DNA of 10,333 nucleotides from Lentzea aerocolonigenes (GCF_000955955.1 NZ_JYJG01000245.1:1-10333), one strand, 5' to 3'. Counted from the stretch's first letter, positions 1 through 6,500 are shown. Made by a program: numbers and translations. Notes: generated by a model not told the origin, from the sequence alone.

Positions 1-8
1 TCGATGAA

Positions 9-47
9 GGTTCCGTTCATGGACGGACACCGGGGCATGACGGAACC
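9..47 (-). terminator. Candidate hairpin terminator after the SDR-MDR operon
   Basis: GGTTCCGTTCATG at 9-21 is answered by CATGACGGAACC at 36-47. They form a 12-bp stem with one bulged T and a 14-nt loop. It lies about 40 nt past the stop codon of the leftward quinone-oxidoreductase-like gene, where a terminator is expected, and could also serve a rightward gene ending before the window. There is no clear U-tract, as is common for actinobacterial hairpin terminators. The rest of 1-87 shows no convincing coding sequence. Confidence 0.45.
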
Positions 48-87
48 CTGCAATTCGCCAACAAAGTCCTTGCAGACGCCCGAACCG

Positions 88-1059
88 CTACCGCGACGGG
101 TCGAGCACCAGCTTGCCCGCGGTCTTGCGCGAACGAAGGTCCTCGTGCGCCTGCCGGATGTCGCCCATCCCGTACTCACCACCGGGAACGGCCTTCAGCT
201 TCCCGTCCACGACGAGCTGGAACAGCTCCGCCATCGCCCGGTGGGCCAACGTGCCGTGCTCGGCGTCGCGCACCCTCAGGGCGTGCGGCAGCCACATACC
301 CGCAACGGTCGTGGAGTGCACGAGCAGCGCTCCAAGATCGACCGGCTTCGGCCTTTCGCGCGAGGCCATGCCATAAAACGCAAGGCGTCCGAACGGAGCC
401 AGCGCAACCAGCGACTGATCAGTGGTAGCACCCCCGGTCATGTCCAGCACGACGTCCACGCGCCGGCCGTTGTTCGCCTCGATCAACGCCGCGGTCATGT
501 CCTCGGCGCGCGAGTCGATCGCGACGTCGGCACCGAGATCGAGCGCCAGCTTCCGCTTGTCATCGGAAGAAGCGGTGGCGATCACCCGACCGGCACCCCA
601 CAACTTGGCCAGCTGCACCGCGATCGTGCCGACGCCACCGGCAGCCGCGTGCACGACAACCGACTCACCGGGCTCCTGGTGAGTCGACTTCCGCAGCAGC
701 AGCCACGCGGTGGCGCCCTGCACGATCAACGACAGGGCGGTGAGGTCGTCCACACCGTCCGGCACGTCGAACGTCGTGAGCACGGGAGCGACGGCCTTCT
801 CCGCGTACCCGCCGGAGTTCTTCGTCAGCGCGACGACCCGGCGTCCATCCTCAGTCGTGCCAACGACTTCACCACCGGGAACCAACGGCAGCGTCATCTT
901 CGCCAGGTAGGAGTTCTCCGCCTGGTGCGTGTCCGCGTAGTTGAGACCGGCGCGCGAGACGCTGATCAGCACCTCGCCCTCGGCCGGCACCGGGTCGGGC
1001 AGCTCCACCTGCTGGAGCACCTCGGGTCCACCGAACTCGGTGATCTGAATAGCACGCAC
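88..1059 (-). CDS. NADPH:quinone oxidoreductase-like protein (zinc-independent MDR family)
   Basis: This 323-residue protein has the two-domain medium-chain reductase layout: a GroES-like N-terminal half, then a Rossmann domain with the nucleotide loop AAAGGVG at residues 138-144. SSDDKR at 164-169 after the second strand is typical of NADPH-binding quinone reductases. The catalytic zinc ligands of alcohol dehydrogenases are missing: PGGEVVG at 61-67 stands where GHE would be, so a zinc-independent quinone or enoyl reductase is expected. The open frame extends further upstream, but the GTG at 1059 begins the family's typical MRAIQITEFGGPE opening and has AAGGAG close before it. One base separates it from the stop of the upstream SDR gene, so the two are probably translationally coupled. 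The substrate cannot be told from sequence. Confidence 0.9.
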   Translation of the reverse strand: MRAIQITEFGGPEVLQQVELPDPVPAEGEVLISVSRAGLNYADTHQAENSYLAKMTLPLVPGGEVVGTTEDGRRVVALTKNSGGYAEKAVAPVLTTFDVPDGVDDLTALSLIVQGATAWLLLRKSTHQEPGESVVVHAAAGGVGTIAVQLAKLWGAGRVIATASSDDKRKLALDLGADVAIDSRAEDMTAALIEANNGRRVDVVLDMTGGATTDQSLVALAPFGRLAFYGMASRERPKPVDLGALLVHSTTVAGMWLPHALRVRDAEHGTLAHRAMAELFQLVVDGKLKAVPGGEYGMGDIRQAHEDLRSRKTAGKLVLDPSR

Positions 1060-1060
1060 G

Positions 1061-1855
1061 TCAGCTCTCCTTGAGCGCGATGGAAATGGGGTCCTTCTTG
1101 GCGGCCTCGAGGCGCGACCCGTCGGCGGCGCGCGGCCCGGGCGGGTTCCGGAAACCGAACGGCTCCGACTCGCGCCCGGACTGCACGAACCAGGCCTCGC
1201 CGGTTCCCGAACCCTCCACAATGGACATGAACGTGTCCACCACAGCGGACACCGGCAGGATCGGCATCCCGATCTCGTCGAGCGTCGACCGCAGCGGCGT
1301 GATGATGTTGGTGTCGGCGAACGCGGGGCACAGCGCGTTCACCCGGACGTCCGAGTACGCGCCGCCCAGAGCGCGTACCAGCGCGACGACGGCGGCCTTG
1401 TTCGCGCCGTACACAGGATCCCCTGGCATCGGCATGAGGCCTGCCATCGAGGCCGTCGCGACGATCTGACCACCTCGTTCGCGCACCGCGGGCAGTGCGT
1501 AATGCATACCGTATACAACACCGTCGAGGTTGATGGCCATCGCGCGGCGGTACGTCTCGACGTCGAAGTCGTCGCCCAGCGAGCACCCGGTGCCGATACC
1601 GGCGTTCAGGAACGCGATGTCCAGCCCACCGAACTCGCGCACCGCGACCGCAACAGCCTCGGCGGAGTCCGCGGGCTGGGTCACGTCGCAGCGCACGAAC
1701 ACGCCACCAACCTCATCGGCAACGAGTTTGCCCTGCTCAACGTCCACGTCCGCCACCACGACACGCGCGCCGAGCGAAGCCAGGCGACGGGCGGACGCGG
1801 CACCGATGCCGTTCGACCCACCCGTGATGAGTGCGACTTTGCCGGTGAGTTCCAC
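1061..1855 (-). CDS. SDR-family NAD(P)-dependent oxidoreductase
   Basis: A classical short-chain dehydrogenase of 264 residues. It has the cofactor loop TGGSNGIG at 11-18, NAG at 84-86, structural Asn109, and the catalytic set Ser136, Tyr149 and Lys153 (YGANK). Asp36 at the end of the second strand favours NAD(H) over NADP(H). The last 40 residues, rich in Pro, Gly and Arg, form a longer and less usual tail than in FabG-type enzymes. Two in-frame GTG codons could start it, at 1861 and 1855. GGAGG ends only 3 nt before the first but 9 nt before the second, so 1855 is preferred. It is the first gene of a leftward pair with the quinone-oxidoreductase-like gene. The substrate is unknown; a hydroxy or keto compound handled with the partner reductase is inference. 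Confidence 0.88.
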   Translation of the reverse strand: MELTGKVALITGGSNGIGAASARRLASLGARVVVADVDVEQGKLVADEVGGVFVRCDVTQPADSAEAVAVAVREFGGLDIAFLNAGIGTGCSLGDDFDVETYRRAMAINLDGVVYGMHYALPAVRERGGQIVATASMAGLMPMPGDPVYGANKAAVVALVRALGGAYSDVRVNALCPAFADTNIITPLRSTLDEIGMPILPVSAVVDTFMSIVEGSGTGEAWFVQSGRESEPFGFRNPPGPRAADGSRLEAAKKDPISIALKES

Positions 1856-1864
1856 GGGCACCTG

Positions 1865-1869
1865 CCTCC
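1865..1869 (-). promoter_or_regulatory. Shine-Dalgarno deciding the start of the leftward SDR gene
   Basis: The minus strand reads GGAGG here. It is 3 nt from the GTG at 1861, which is too close, and 9 nt from the in-frame GTG at 1855, which is a workable distance. This supports the shorter protein start. Confidence 0.5.
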
Positions 1870-1880
1870 ATCTTTCGCGA

Positions 1881-1900
1881 CATTCCGACCAGTCGGTATG
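1881..1900. promoter_or_regulatory. Palindromic operator, CCGAC-CA-GTCGG type
   Basis: CATTCCGACCAGTCGGTATG is a 20-bp palindrome with a single mismatched pair, T1884/T1897. Its core is CCGAC-CA-GTCGG. It ends about 26-45 bp upstream of the leftward SDR start, the usual place for a repressor site. Size and symmetry fit a TetR-type dimer. It is unrelated in sequence to the CTAAGC palindromes, so a different regulator is expected. The TetR protein encoded at 3193-3762 is a candidate, by proximity only. Confidence 0.6.
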
Positions 1901-1916
1901 GTCGTCCGCACAGCGC

Positions 1917-1945
1917 TGGACGTCAAGCGGACTGATAGGTACGTT
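1917..1945 (+). promoter_or_regulatory. Probable sigma-70-type promoter of the SDR-MaoC pair
   Basis: TGGACG at 1917-1922 (-35-like) is followed after 17 bp by TACGTT at 1940-1945 (-10, TANNNT form). Transcription would begin near 1952, inside the CTAAGC palindrome at 1947-1962. A bound repressor would therefore block initiation. Confidence 0.45.
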
Positions 1946-1946
1946 A

Positions 1947-1962
1947 CTAAGCGCTTGCTTAG
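1947..1962. promoter_or_regulatory. CTAAGC-N4-GCTTAG operator, copy 1
   Basis: CTAAGCGCTTGCTTAG is a palindrome with 6-bp arms and a 4-bp centre. It lies just after the proposed -10 box and 35 bp before the SDR start at 1998. Two further copies, differing only in the centre, lie at 9614-9629 and 9632-9647 beside a divergent TetR gene. This links the SDR-MaoC pair to the acyl-CoA dehydrogenase operon. Confidence 0.75.
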
Positions 1963-1997
1963 CTCGCTATCCCCAGAACTCCAACGAAGGAGGACCC

Positions 1998-2750
1998 GTG
2001 GCCGACAGGGTTGCGATCGTCACCGGCGCGGCTCGTGGCATCGGTGCCGCGGTTGCGCAGCGTCTCGCCGCGGACGGCCTGGCCGTCGCGTTGCTCGACC
2101 TCGACGAGCAGGGTGTGCTCGACGGCGCCGACAAGATCGTCGCGGGCGGTGGGCGCGCCATCGGCCTCAAGGTCGACGTGTCCGACGAGGAGCAGGTCAA
2201 CGCCGCGGTCGCGAAGGTCGCCGAGCAGCTCGGCGCACCGACCGTGCTGATCAACAACGCCGGCGTGCTGCGCGACAACCTGCTGTTCAAGATGACCGCG
2301 AGCGACTGGGACACGGTCATGAACGTGCACCTGCGCGGCGCGTTCCTGATGAGCAAGGCCGTCCAGGCCTACCAGACGAAGGAAGGCTTCGGCCGGATCG
2401 TCAACCTGTCGAGCACGAGTGCGCTCGGCAACCGCGGCCAGGCCAACTACTCCGCCGCCAAGGCCGGTCTGCAGGGCTTCACCAAGACCCTCGCGATCGA
2501 GCTCGGCAAGTTCGGCGTCACGGTCAACGCGATCGCGCCCGGCTTCATCGCCACCGAGATGACCAAGGCGACCGCCGAGCGCATGAAGATCTCGTTCGAG
2601 GACCTGCTCGCCGGTGCGGCGCAGACGATCCCGGTCGCGCGAGTCGGCCAGCCCGAGGACATCGCGCACACCGCGTCGTTCCTCGTCAGCGAGGGTGCCG
2701 GATTCGTGTCCGGCCAGGTCATCTACGTCGCCGGCGGACCGAAGGACTGA
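1998..2750 (+). CDS. FabG-like SDR, probable (R)-3-hydroxyacyl-CoA dehydrogenase / 3-oxoacyl reductase
   Basis: A 250-residue classical SDR with TGAARGIG at 9-16, NNAG at 86-89, Asn109, Ser138, Tyr151 and Lys155. The last three have the same numbering as the catalytic triad of E. coli FabG. Asp35 after the second strand suggests use of NAD(H). The frame is open far upstream, but the GTG at 1998 has AAGGAGG four bases before it and begins directly with the cofactor-binding strand. Three bases after its stop comes the MaoC-type hydratase. Such hydratases make (R)-3-hydroxyacyl-CoA, so oxidation of that product to 3-ketoacyl-CoA is the likely job; the reverse, reductive direction is possible. 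The upstream CTAAGC palindrome suggests joint control with the acyl-CoA dehydrogenase operon. Confidence is high for the family and moderate for the substrate. Confidence 0.9.
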   Translation: MADRVAIVTGAARGIGAAVAQRLAADGLAVALLDLDEQGVLDGADKIVAGGGRAIGLKVDVSDEEQVNAAVAKVAEQLGAPTVLINNAGVLRDNLLFKMTASDWDTVMNVHLRGAFLMSKAVQAYQTKEGFGRIVNLSSTSALGNRGQANYSAAKAGLQGFTKTLAIELGKFGVTVNAIAPGFIATEMTKATAERMKISFEDLLAGAAQTIPVARVGQPEDIAHTASFLVSEGAGFVSGQVIYVAGGPKD

Positions 2751-2753
2751 TCG

Positions 2754-3206
2754 ATGCGCGTATTCGAAGGTGTTGACGAGCTCGTCGCGGCGAAGGGCGA
2801 GCACCTCGGTTTCGGCGAGTGGCACGAGGTCACGCAGGAGCAGGTCAACCTGTTCGCCGACGCGACGCTGGACCACCAGTGGATCCACATCGACGTCGAG
2901 AAGGCGAAGAAGGGCCCGTTCGGCGGCCCGGTCGCACACGGCTACCTGACGCTGTCGCTCGTCCCGTTCCTGGTGCGCGACATCTACACCGTCAAGAACA
3001 TCAAGATGGGCGTCAACTACGGCAGCAACAAGGTCCGCTTCCCGCAGCCGGTGCTCGTCGGCGCCAGGGTCCGGGCTTCGGTCGAACTGCTGGACATCTC
3101 GGACATCTCGCTGGGCAAGCAGCTCGTGACCAAGGTCGTCATCGAGATCGAGGGCAACGACAAGCCCGCCTGCGTGGCCGAGATCGTCAGCGTCATTGTT
3201 CCTTGA
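2754..3206 (+). CDS. MaoC-family (R)-specific enoyl-CoA hydratase, HtdZ/Rv0130-like
   Basis: This 150-residue single-hot-dog protein contains the hydratase-2 motif, here DATLDHQWIH, at residues 36-45. Asp40 and His45 match in spacing and position the catalytic pair described for Mycobacterium tuberculosis Rv0130 (HtdZ). The flanking stretches FGGPVAHGYLTLSL (about 64-77) and VNYGSNKVRFPQPV (about 88-101) are also typical of that subgroup. It hydrates trans-2-enoyl-CoA to (R)-3-hydroxyacyl-CoA. The ATG lies 3 nt after the SDR stop, with GAAGGA inside the end of the SDR gene, so the two are coupled. Its 3' end overlaps the end of the opposing TetR gene by 14 bp. Together with the SDR it supplies the hydration and oxidation steps missing from the acyl-CoA dehydrogenase/thiolase operon. 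Confidence 0.93.
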   Translation: MRVFEGVDELVAAKGEHLGFGEWHEVTQEQVNLFADATLDHQWIHIDVEKAKKGPFGGPVAHGYLTLSLVPFLVRDIYTVKNIKMGVNYGSNKVRFPQPVLVGARVRASVELLDISDISLGKQLVTKVVIEIEGNDKPACVAEIVSVIVP

Positions 3207-3762
3207 TCGAGTGGATCAGCAGATCCGCGTAGTGCTCTGCCAGCCGCCCGGCCGGGATCTCCCCGTCCGGGCGGTACCACGTACCCAGGTGGTGCAACGA
3301 CCCGAAGAAGTAGTGCGTCGCGAGATCCGCGGGGACATCAGCGCGGAACACCCCGTCCCGCTGCCCTTCCTCGACCAGACCGCGGAACTTCTCGTGGTAG
3401 CGCCGCCGTTCCGCCCGCACTTCCTTCTGCTTCTCGGCGGACAGATGATCGATCGACCGGAAGAACACCTTGGCGGCGTCGAAGTTCTCGACACTCGTCA
3501 CGATCACGTCGATGGCCGCCTCGCGCAGCCGGTCGGTGATCGCTCCGGCACCTTCCGCGATCTTGTCGAGTCGTTCGGTCTGCATCCGCAGCAACCGCCC
3601 GTAGATCTCGTGCAAAAGGTCGTCCTTCGACCCGAAGTAGTGGTACATAGCGCCTTTGGTGACACCGGCGCGCTCCACGATCTCCTGCACGGCGACGCGT
3701 TCGTACCCCTTGTCCGCGAACAGGCGGGTGGCGGCGTCGATCAGTCTTTCAGGCACGGTCAC
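3193..3762 (-). CDS. TetR/AcrR-family transcriptional regulator
   Basis: A 189-residue regulator with the N-terminal TetR helix-turn-helix at about residues 25-44 (EIVERAGVTKGAMYHYF), followed by the usual SKDDLL. The all-helical ligand domain ends in TWYRPDGEIP...HYADLLI, a C-terminal pattern shared with KstR2-like regulators of acyl-CoA metabolism. The start is uncertain: in-frame TTG codons at 3801 and 3786 and GTG codons at 3762 and 3756 are possible. The GTG at 3762 gives the normal short lead before the first helix and has GGGAGG 12 nt upstream, so it is chosen. It is divergent from the DUF2855 gene, with 38 bp between starts, and convergent with the hydratase gene. Likely targets are its own divergent promoter region and perhaps the palindrome at 1881-1900, by inference from position. 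The ligand is probably an acyl-CoA or similar molecule, by family only. Confidence 0.9.
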   Translation of the reverse strand: MTVPERLIDAATRLFADKGYERVAVQEIVERAGVTKGAMYHYFGSKDDLLHEIYGRLLRMQTERLDKIAEGAGAITDRLREAAIDVIVTSVENFDAAKVFFRSIDHLSAEKQKEVRAERRRYHEKFRGLVEEGQRDGVFRADVPADLATHYFFGSLHHLGTWYRPDGEIPAGRLAEHYADLLIHSIKEQ

Positions 3763-3800
3763 GACCGGAGCGTACCTCCCGACCAAGGAGAATCCTGGCA

Positions 3801-4850
3801 ATGATCAGTCGCTGGACCGTCGTCGTGGACCGCGACGACCTCACCAAAACCGAAGTCCTGCACGACGAACTCTCCCCCGAGCTGGGCGACTGCGAGGTGC
3901 TGCTGAAGGTCAGCCACGTCGGCCTCACCGCCAACAACGTCACCTACGGCGTGATCGGCGACCTCATCGGCTACTGGAAGTTCTTCCCGGTTGCCGCGGA
4001 AGGCCGTGGCGTCATCCCGTTGTGGGGCTTCGCCGACGTCGTCGACTCCACAGTGGACTCCCTCCCCGCCGGCACCCGCGTCTACGGCTACCTGCCGATG
4101 TCGAGCCACCTGGTCGTGCGCGCCAAGCTCACCTCGTCCGGCTTCGTCGACACGGCCGACCACCGCGCCGAGCTCCCTGCGGTCTACAACGGCTACCTCG
4201 TCACTTCTCAGGACGCCGCCTACGACCCGCGGCAGGAAGACATCCAGGTCCTGTTCCGGCCGTTGTTCATGACGTCGTTCCTGCTCGCCGACCAGCTGGC
4301 GGACAACGACTTCTACGGCGCCCGCACGGTCGTGATCTCCTCGGCGTCCAGCAAGACCGCGTTCGGCACCGCGCAATGCCTTCGCGGCCAGGGCGTGCGG
4401 CTCGTCGGCCTCACGTCGCCGCGCAACGTCGAGTTCACCGAGAGCCTCGGCCTCTACGACACGGTGCTCCCCTACGACGCTCAGGTGGACGTCGAACCCA
4501 GCGTGTACCTCGACTTCAGCGGCTCAGCCGACGTCCGCTCAACGCTGCACGACCGCCTCGGCGACTCGCTGGTCAAGGACATCTCGATCGGCCTCACCCA
4601 GCAGAAGCCGTCGTCGGACTCGCGCTCGCAGTTCTTCTTCGCACCGGAGCAGCTCCGCAAGCGCTCTGCCGACTGGGGCCCTGAGGGGCTCGCTGAGCGC
4701 TTCGGCGCGGCCTGGCACGCCTTCACCGCTCAGGCGGGCGGCTGGGTCGGCATCGCGCGGCACAGCGGCCCGGACGAGCTCGCCGAGGTGTGGCAGTCGG
4801 TGCTCGCCGGCAAGGCCAACCCGAACACGGCCGACGTCATCACCTTCTGA
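3801..4850 (+). CDS. DUF2855 family protein (MDR-like)
   Basis: This 349-residue protein matches the DUF2855 family as I know it. The N-terminal half is degenerate GroES-like, with GEVLLKVSHVGLTANN-type sequence at about 31-46 and YWKFFP at 59-63 and on. The second half is a Rossmann-like segment, VVISSASSKTAFGTAQCL at 177-194, in place of the classical glycine-rich loop. The family is thought to be remotely related to medium-chain reductases; no reaction is established to my knowledge. No signal peptide or membrane segment is visible, so it is probably cytosolic. The ATG at 3801 has AAGGAG ten bases upstream. It diverges from the TetR gene at 3193-3762, which is the natural candidate for its control. 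Its last 11 bp overlap decayed DUF397 sequence on the other strand. Confidence 0.85.
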   Translation: MISRWTVVVDRDDLTKTEVLHDELSPELGDCEVLLKVSHVGLTANNVTYGVIGDLIGYWKFFPVAAEGRGVIPLWGFADVVDSTVDSLPAGTRVYGYLPMSSHLVVRAKLTSSGFVDTADHRAELPAVYNGYLVTSQDAAYDPRQEDIQVLFRPLFMTSFLLADQLADNDFYGARTVVISSASSKTAFGTAQCLRGQGVRLVGLTSPRNVEFTESLGLYDTVLPYDAQVDVEPSVYLDFSGSADVRSTLHDRLGDSLVKDISIGLTQQKPSSDSRSQFFFAPEQLRKRSADWGPEGLAERFGAAWHAFTAQAGGWVGIARHSGPDELAEVWQSVLAGKANPNTADVITF

Positions 4851-4929
4851 ACAGGTCGCCCTTGACGGTGTCGAGGAACACAGCCCAGGCGGGCGCCGCG
4901 ACCGTGGCGTCCGCCAGGCCCTTCGGCGC
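4840..4929 (-). pseudogene. C-terminal remnant of a DUF397 protein
   Basis: Read leftward, this stretch encodes 29 residues ending in a stop. They include APAWAVFLDTVKGDLF, close to the DUF397 C-terminal pattern (AW..FL..VK.G.F). Before it, APKGLAD resembles the family's SK.P.G segment, but the codon in the Lys position is the TAG at 4932-4930. The N-terminal half of the domain and any start codon are missing. DUF397 proteins are short actinobacterial proteins, often encoded directly after a DUF5753-type helix-turn-helix regulator. The sequence to its right looks like the end of such a regulator, in the same frame. It appears non-functional. Confidence 0.6.
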
Positions 4930-5055
4930 CTAGCTTTCTGCAGCCAGCTTCTCGATCCACTCAACCGACTCGGCCGTGGTCAGCGCCAGCTTCGAGAGCC
5001 GCTTGAAGAGCCCCTTGCTGACATTGACCTGCTCAGCGTCCTCGACGCTGCGCCA
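4930..5055 (-). pseudogene. C-terminal remnant of a DUF5753 (Scr1-type) HTH regulator
   Basis: The leftward frame is open from 5100 to the TAG at 4932-4930 without an ATG, GTG or TTG start. From about 5055 it reads SVEDAEQVNVSKGLFKRL, followed by SKLALTTAESVEWIEKLA. This resembles the end of DUF5753 domains, where a short Glu-Asp segment precedes LF.RL...AL...ES...IE.LA. The helix-turn-helix and most of the domain are absent, and a TGA at 5103-5101 closes the frame upstream. With the adjacent DUF397 tail in the same frame, it looks like the stub of a regulator/DUF397 pair reduced by deletion. The match is from memory of the family and is moderate. The remaining bases up to 5117 show nothing recognisable. 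Confidence 0.45.
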
Positions 5056-5117
5056 CCGAGTATCTGGCGCGGGTGTCAGCGGCGGCGGGCACGTTCGCGA
5101 TCAGCGTGTGGCGGGAC

Positions 5118-5702
5118 TCAACCCGCGTCTGCACGGTCGGCGTCGACTGGAGTCCTCCGAACAGGTGAAATCAGTTCGGCCAGCAGTCCGGCGATGTTGT
5201 AGGCGTCGTCGTGGCCGCGGTGGTGGGTGCCGTCGAGCTTGCGGCCGGCGATGCGCATCGCTTCAGCCATCCCGACTTCGCGCTTCAACGCGTGCGAGAG
5301 CACGAAAAGCGTCTTGACGTTCACGTGACGAGGCCCGAACGGATACCCCACGCCAAAGGCCGCGCATTGCCGTTCGAACATCTTGCGGTCGTAGTCGCCG
5401 TACGACGCCCACACCCGCCGATCCGACCGGAACTCCTTGCGCAGCAACGCACACGCCTCAGCGAACGTCACGCCGTCAGCAACCTGCTCGGCAGTCAGCG
5501 TCGTCAGCCGAGTGCAGAACGCACTGACGGAAGACCGCGAAGGCCGCACGAGCACACTGCGCCGCTCGCCACGCACGCCAGTGGAAACCTCGAGCGGGCA
5601 GAGACCGATCTCGATGATCTCCGAGATCTGACCGGGCGGCGGCGATCCTTCCCAACACGTCGACTCCACGTCGACGACCAGTACCTGATCCAGTGATATC
5701 AC
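5118..5702 (-). CDS. DEDDh-family 3'-5' exonuclease (KapD/ERI-1-like)
   Basis: A 194-residue exonuclease of the DnaQ fold. Motif Exo I is VVDVESTCW with Asp11 and Glu13, Exo II is SYGDYDRKMFE with Asp105, and Exo III is HHRGHDDAYNIA with His161 and Asp166. All five metal and catalytic residues are present. The ISEIIEIG segment and the LTTLTAEQVADGVTF segment at about 66-80 are characteristic of the KapD/ERI-1 branch, which trims RNA or DNA 3' ends, rather than of polymerase proofreading subunits. The GTG start at 5702 directly abuts the GTG start of the divergent kinase-like gene. Only a poor ribosome site (GGGGA, 10 nt away) is seen, so a leaderless mRNA is possible. The last 15 or so residues, after LLAELISPV, run into the decayed region and may be non-native. 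Confidence 0.9.
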   Translation of the reverse strand: MISLDQVLVVDVESTCWEGSPPPGQISEIIEIGLCPLEVSTGVRGERRSVLVRPSRSSVSAFCTRLTTLTAEQVADGVTFAEACALLRKEFRSDRRVWASYGDYDRKMFERQCAAFGVGYPFGPRHVNVKTLFVLSHALKREVGMAEAMRIAGRKLDGTHHRGHDDAYNIAGLLAELISPVRRTPVDADRADAG

Positions 5703-5705
5703 GTG
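5700..5705. other. Head-to-head start codons sharing CACGTG
   Basis: The leftward exonuclease GTG (5702-5700) and the rightward kinase-like GTG (5703-5705) lie back to back as the palindrome CACGTG with no base between them. Neither has a strong Shine-Dalgarno. If both starts are right, each promoter lies in the other gene's coding sequence and one or both mRNAs may be leaderless. A later GTG at 5721 is an alternative start for the rightward gene. Confidence 0.5.
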
Positions 5706-6500
5706 CTGATCGTCCCCGACGTGTCCACCGACTTACTTGGACGGATTCCAAGCGGTACCAATGAACTCGTGCACGAACAGCTCGTCCAGGCCGGCATCAG
5801 GTTCCGGCAGTGGATGCTCGGCAACCTCGCCCACGCCGCCGGGCACTTCGGGCTCGCCCTCATCGGTCCGCCCGAGTTCGGCTGGCTGGACCGGTCGATC
5901 GGCGCGCCTGTCGAAGGAACGCGCTGGCTCCGGGTCGTGTCCGAGGAAGAGCAGTGGGTCGGCGACGCCTGCTGGACCGGCAATCTCGCCGCCAACGTGT
6001 TCGACGCCCTGCGAAAACCGTACGTTCTCGATGTCTGCGAGTGGGACGACTGGCGGCGGGTGCGGGCCGAACTGATGACCCTGATGCCAGGCGAACCGTG
6101 TTCGCCCGCCGAAGCCTTACGCCTGCCGGACGAGTGGTGGATCGACCTCCGCAAGACGACGGACGCGATCGCGGCGATGCCCACCGATCGCTTCAGCACG
6201 GACCAGGCCGAAGTCGCCGGCCGGATCCAGCAGCACTACGGGAACTCGGTGAACCCGGCAGTGCGGCACTGGGAGACGGCGCACGGCGATCTGCGCTGGG
6301 CGAACCTGAGAGGACCGGACTTCGGGTTGCTGGACTGGAAGCAGTGGGGCCGCGCCCCCGTCGGGATGGACGCGGCCACACTGCTCTGCGACAGCTTCGC
6401 AGTGCCCGAGCTGGCCGAGCGAGTGCGTGACGTGTTCGCCGATGTGCTCGACGCCGGACGACTCGCTCAGCTCTACGTCGAGGCCAGGGTCAGACGATGA
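5703..6500 (+). CDS. Aminoglycoside-phosphotransferase-like (APH fold) kinase family protein
   Basis: A 265-residue protein with the APH/choline-kinase signature in its C-terminal half. HGDLRWAN at 194-201 gives catalytic Asp196 and metal ligand Asn201, and GLLDWKQWG around Asp211 is the equivalent of the kinase DFG. Upstream, RWLRV at 74-78 is the likely ATP-binding strand, with Arg in place of the usual Lys. MTLMPGEPCSP at 125-135 matches the hinge region of the family. Phosphate transfer to a small molecule is plausible. The family ranges from antibiotic kinases to homoserine, fructosamine and other kinases, so nothing here proves drug resistance. The GTG at 5703 lacks a ribosome site; GTG at 5721 is an alternative. 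Its 3' end overlaps the opposing SDR gene by 11 bp. Confidence 0.78.
   Translation: MLIVPDVSTDLLGRIPSGTNELVHEQLVQAGIRFRQWMLGNLAHAAGHFGLALIGPPEFGWLDRSIGAPVEGTRWLRVVSEEEQWVGDACWTGNLAANVFDALRKPYVLDVCEWDDWRRVRAELMTLMPGEPCSPAEALRLPDEWWIDLRKTTDAIAAMPTDRFSTDQAEVAGRIQQHYGNSVNPAVRHWETAHGDLRWANLRGPDFGLLDWKQWGRAPVGMDAATLLCDSFAVPELAERVRDVFADVLDAGRLAQLYVEARVRR

Noticed and set aside
4..1074. Rightward 356-residue frame beginning MKVPFMDGHRG
   Set aside because: Antisense shadow of the MDR gene, with His/Arg-rich composition and no family motif.
1502..2776. Rightward 424-residue frame across the SDR genes and their promoter region
   Set aside because: The product is largely Arg/Gly repeats out of frame with the clear SDR, and it crosses two operators and a promoter.
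3756..3767. Small palindrome CGGTC-AC-GACCG at the TetR start
   Set aside because: Arms of only 5 bp in GC-rich DNA, overlapping the coding start. It does not match the palindrome at 1881-1900, so it is too weak to call an operator.
4539..4964. Leftward 141-residue frame over the end of the DUF2855 gene
   Set aside because: Arg-rich shadow in another frame from the DUF397-like remnant, with no recognisable domain.
5703..6500. Reading the APH-fold protein as an antibiotic-resistance gene
   Set aside because: The catalytic motif is shared with many small-molecule kinases, the N-terminal lobe is atypical, and nothing nearby indicates resistance or mobility.
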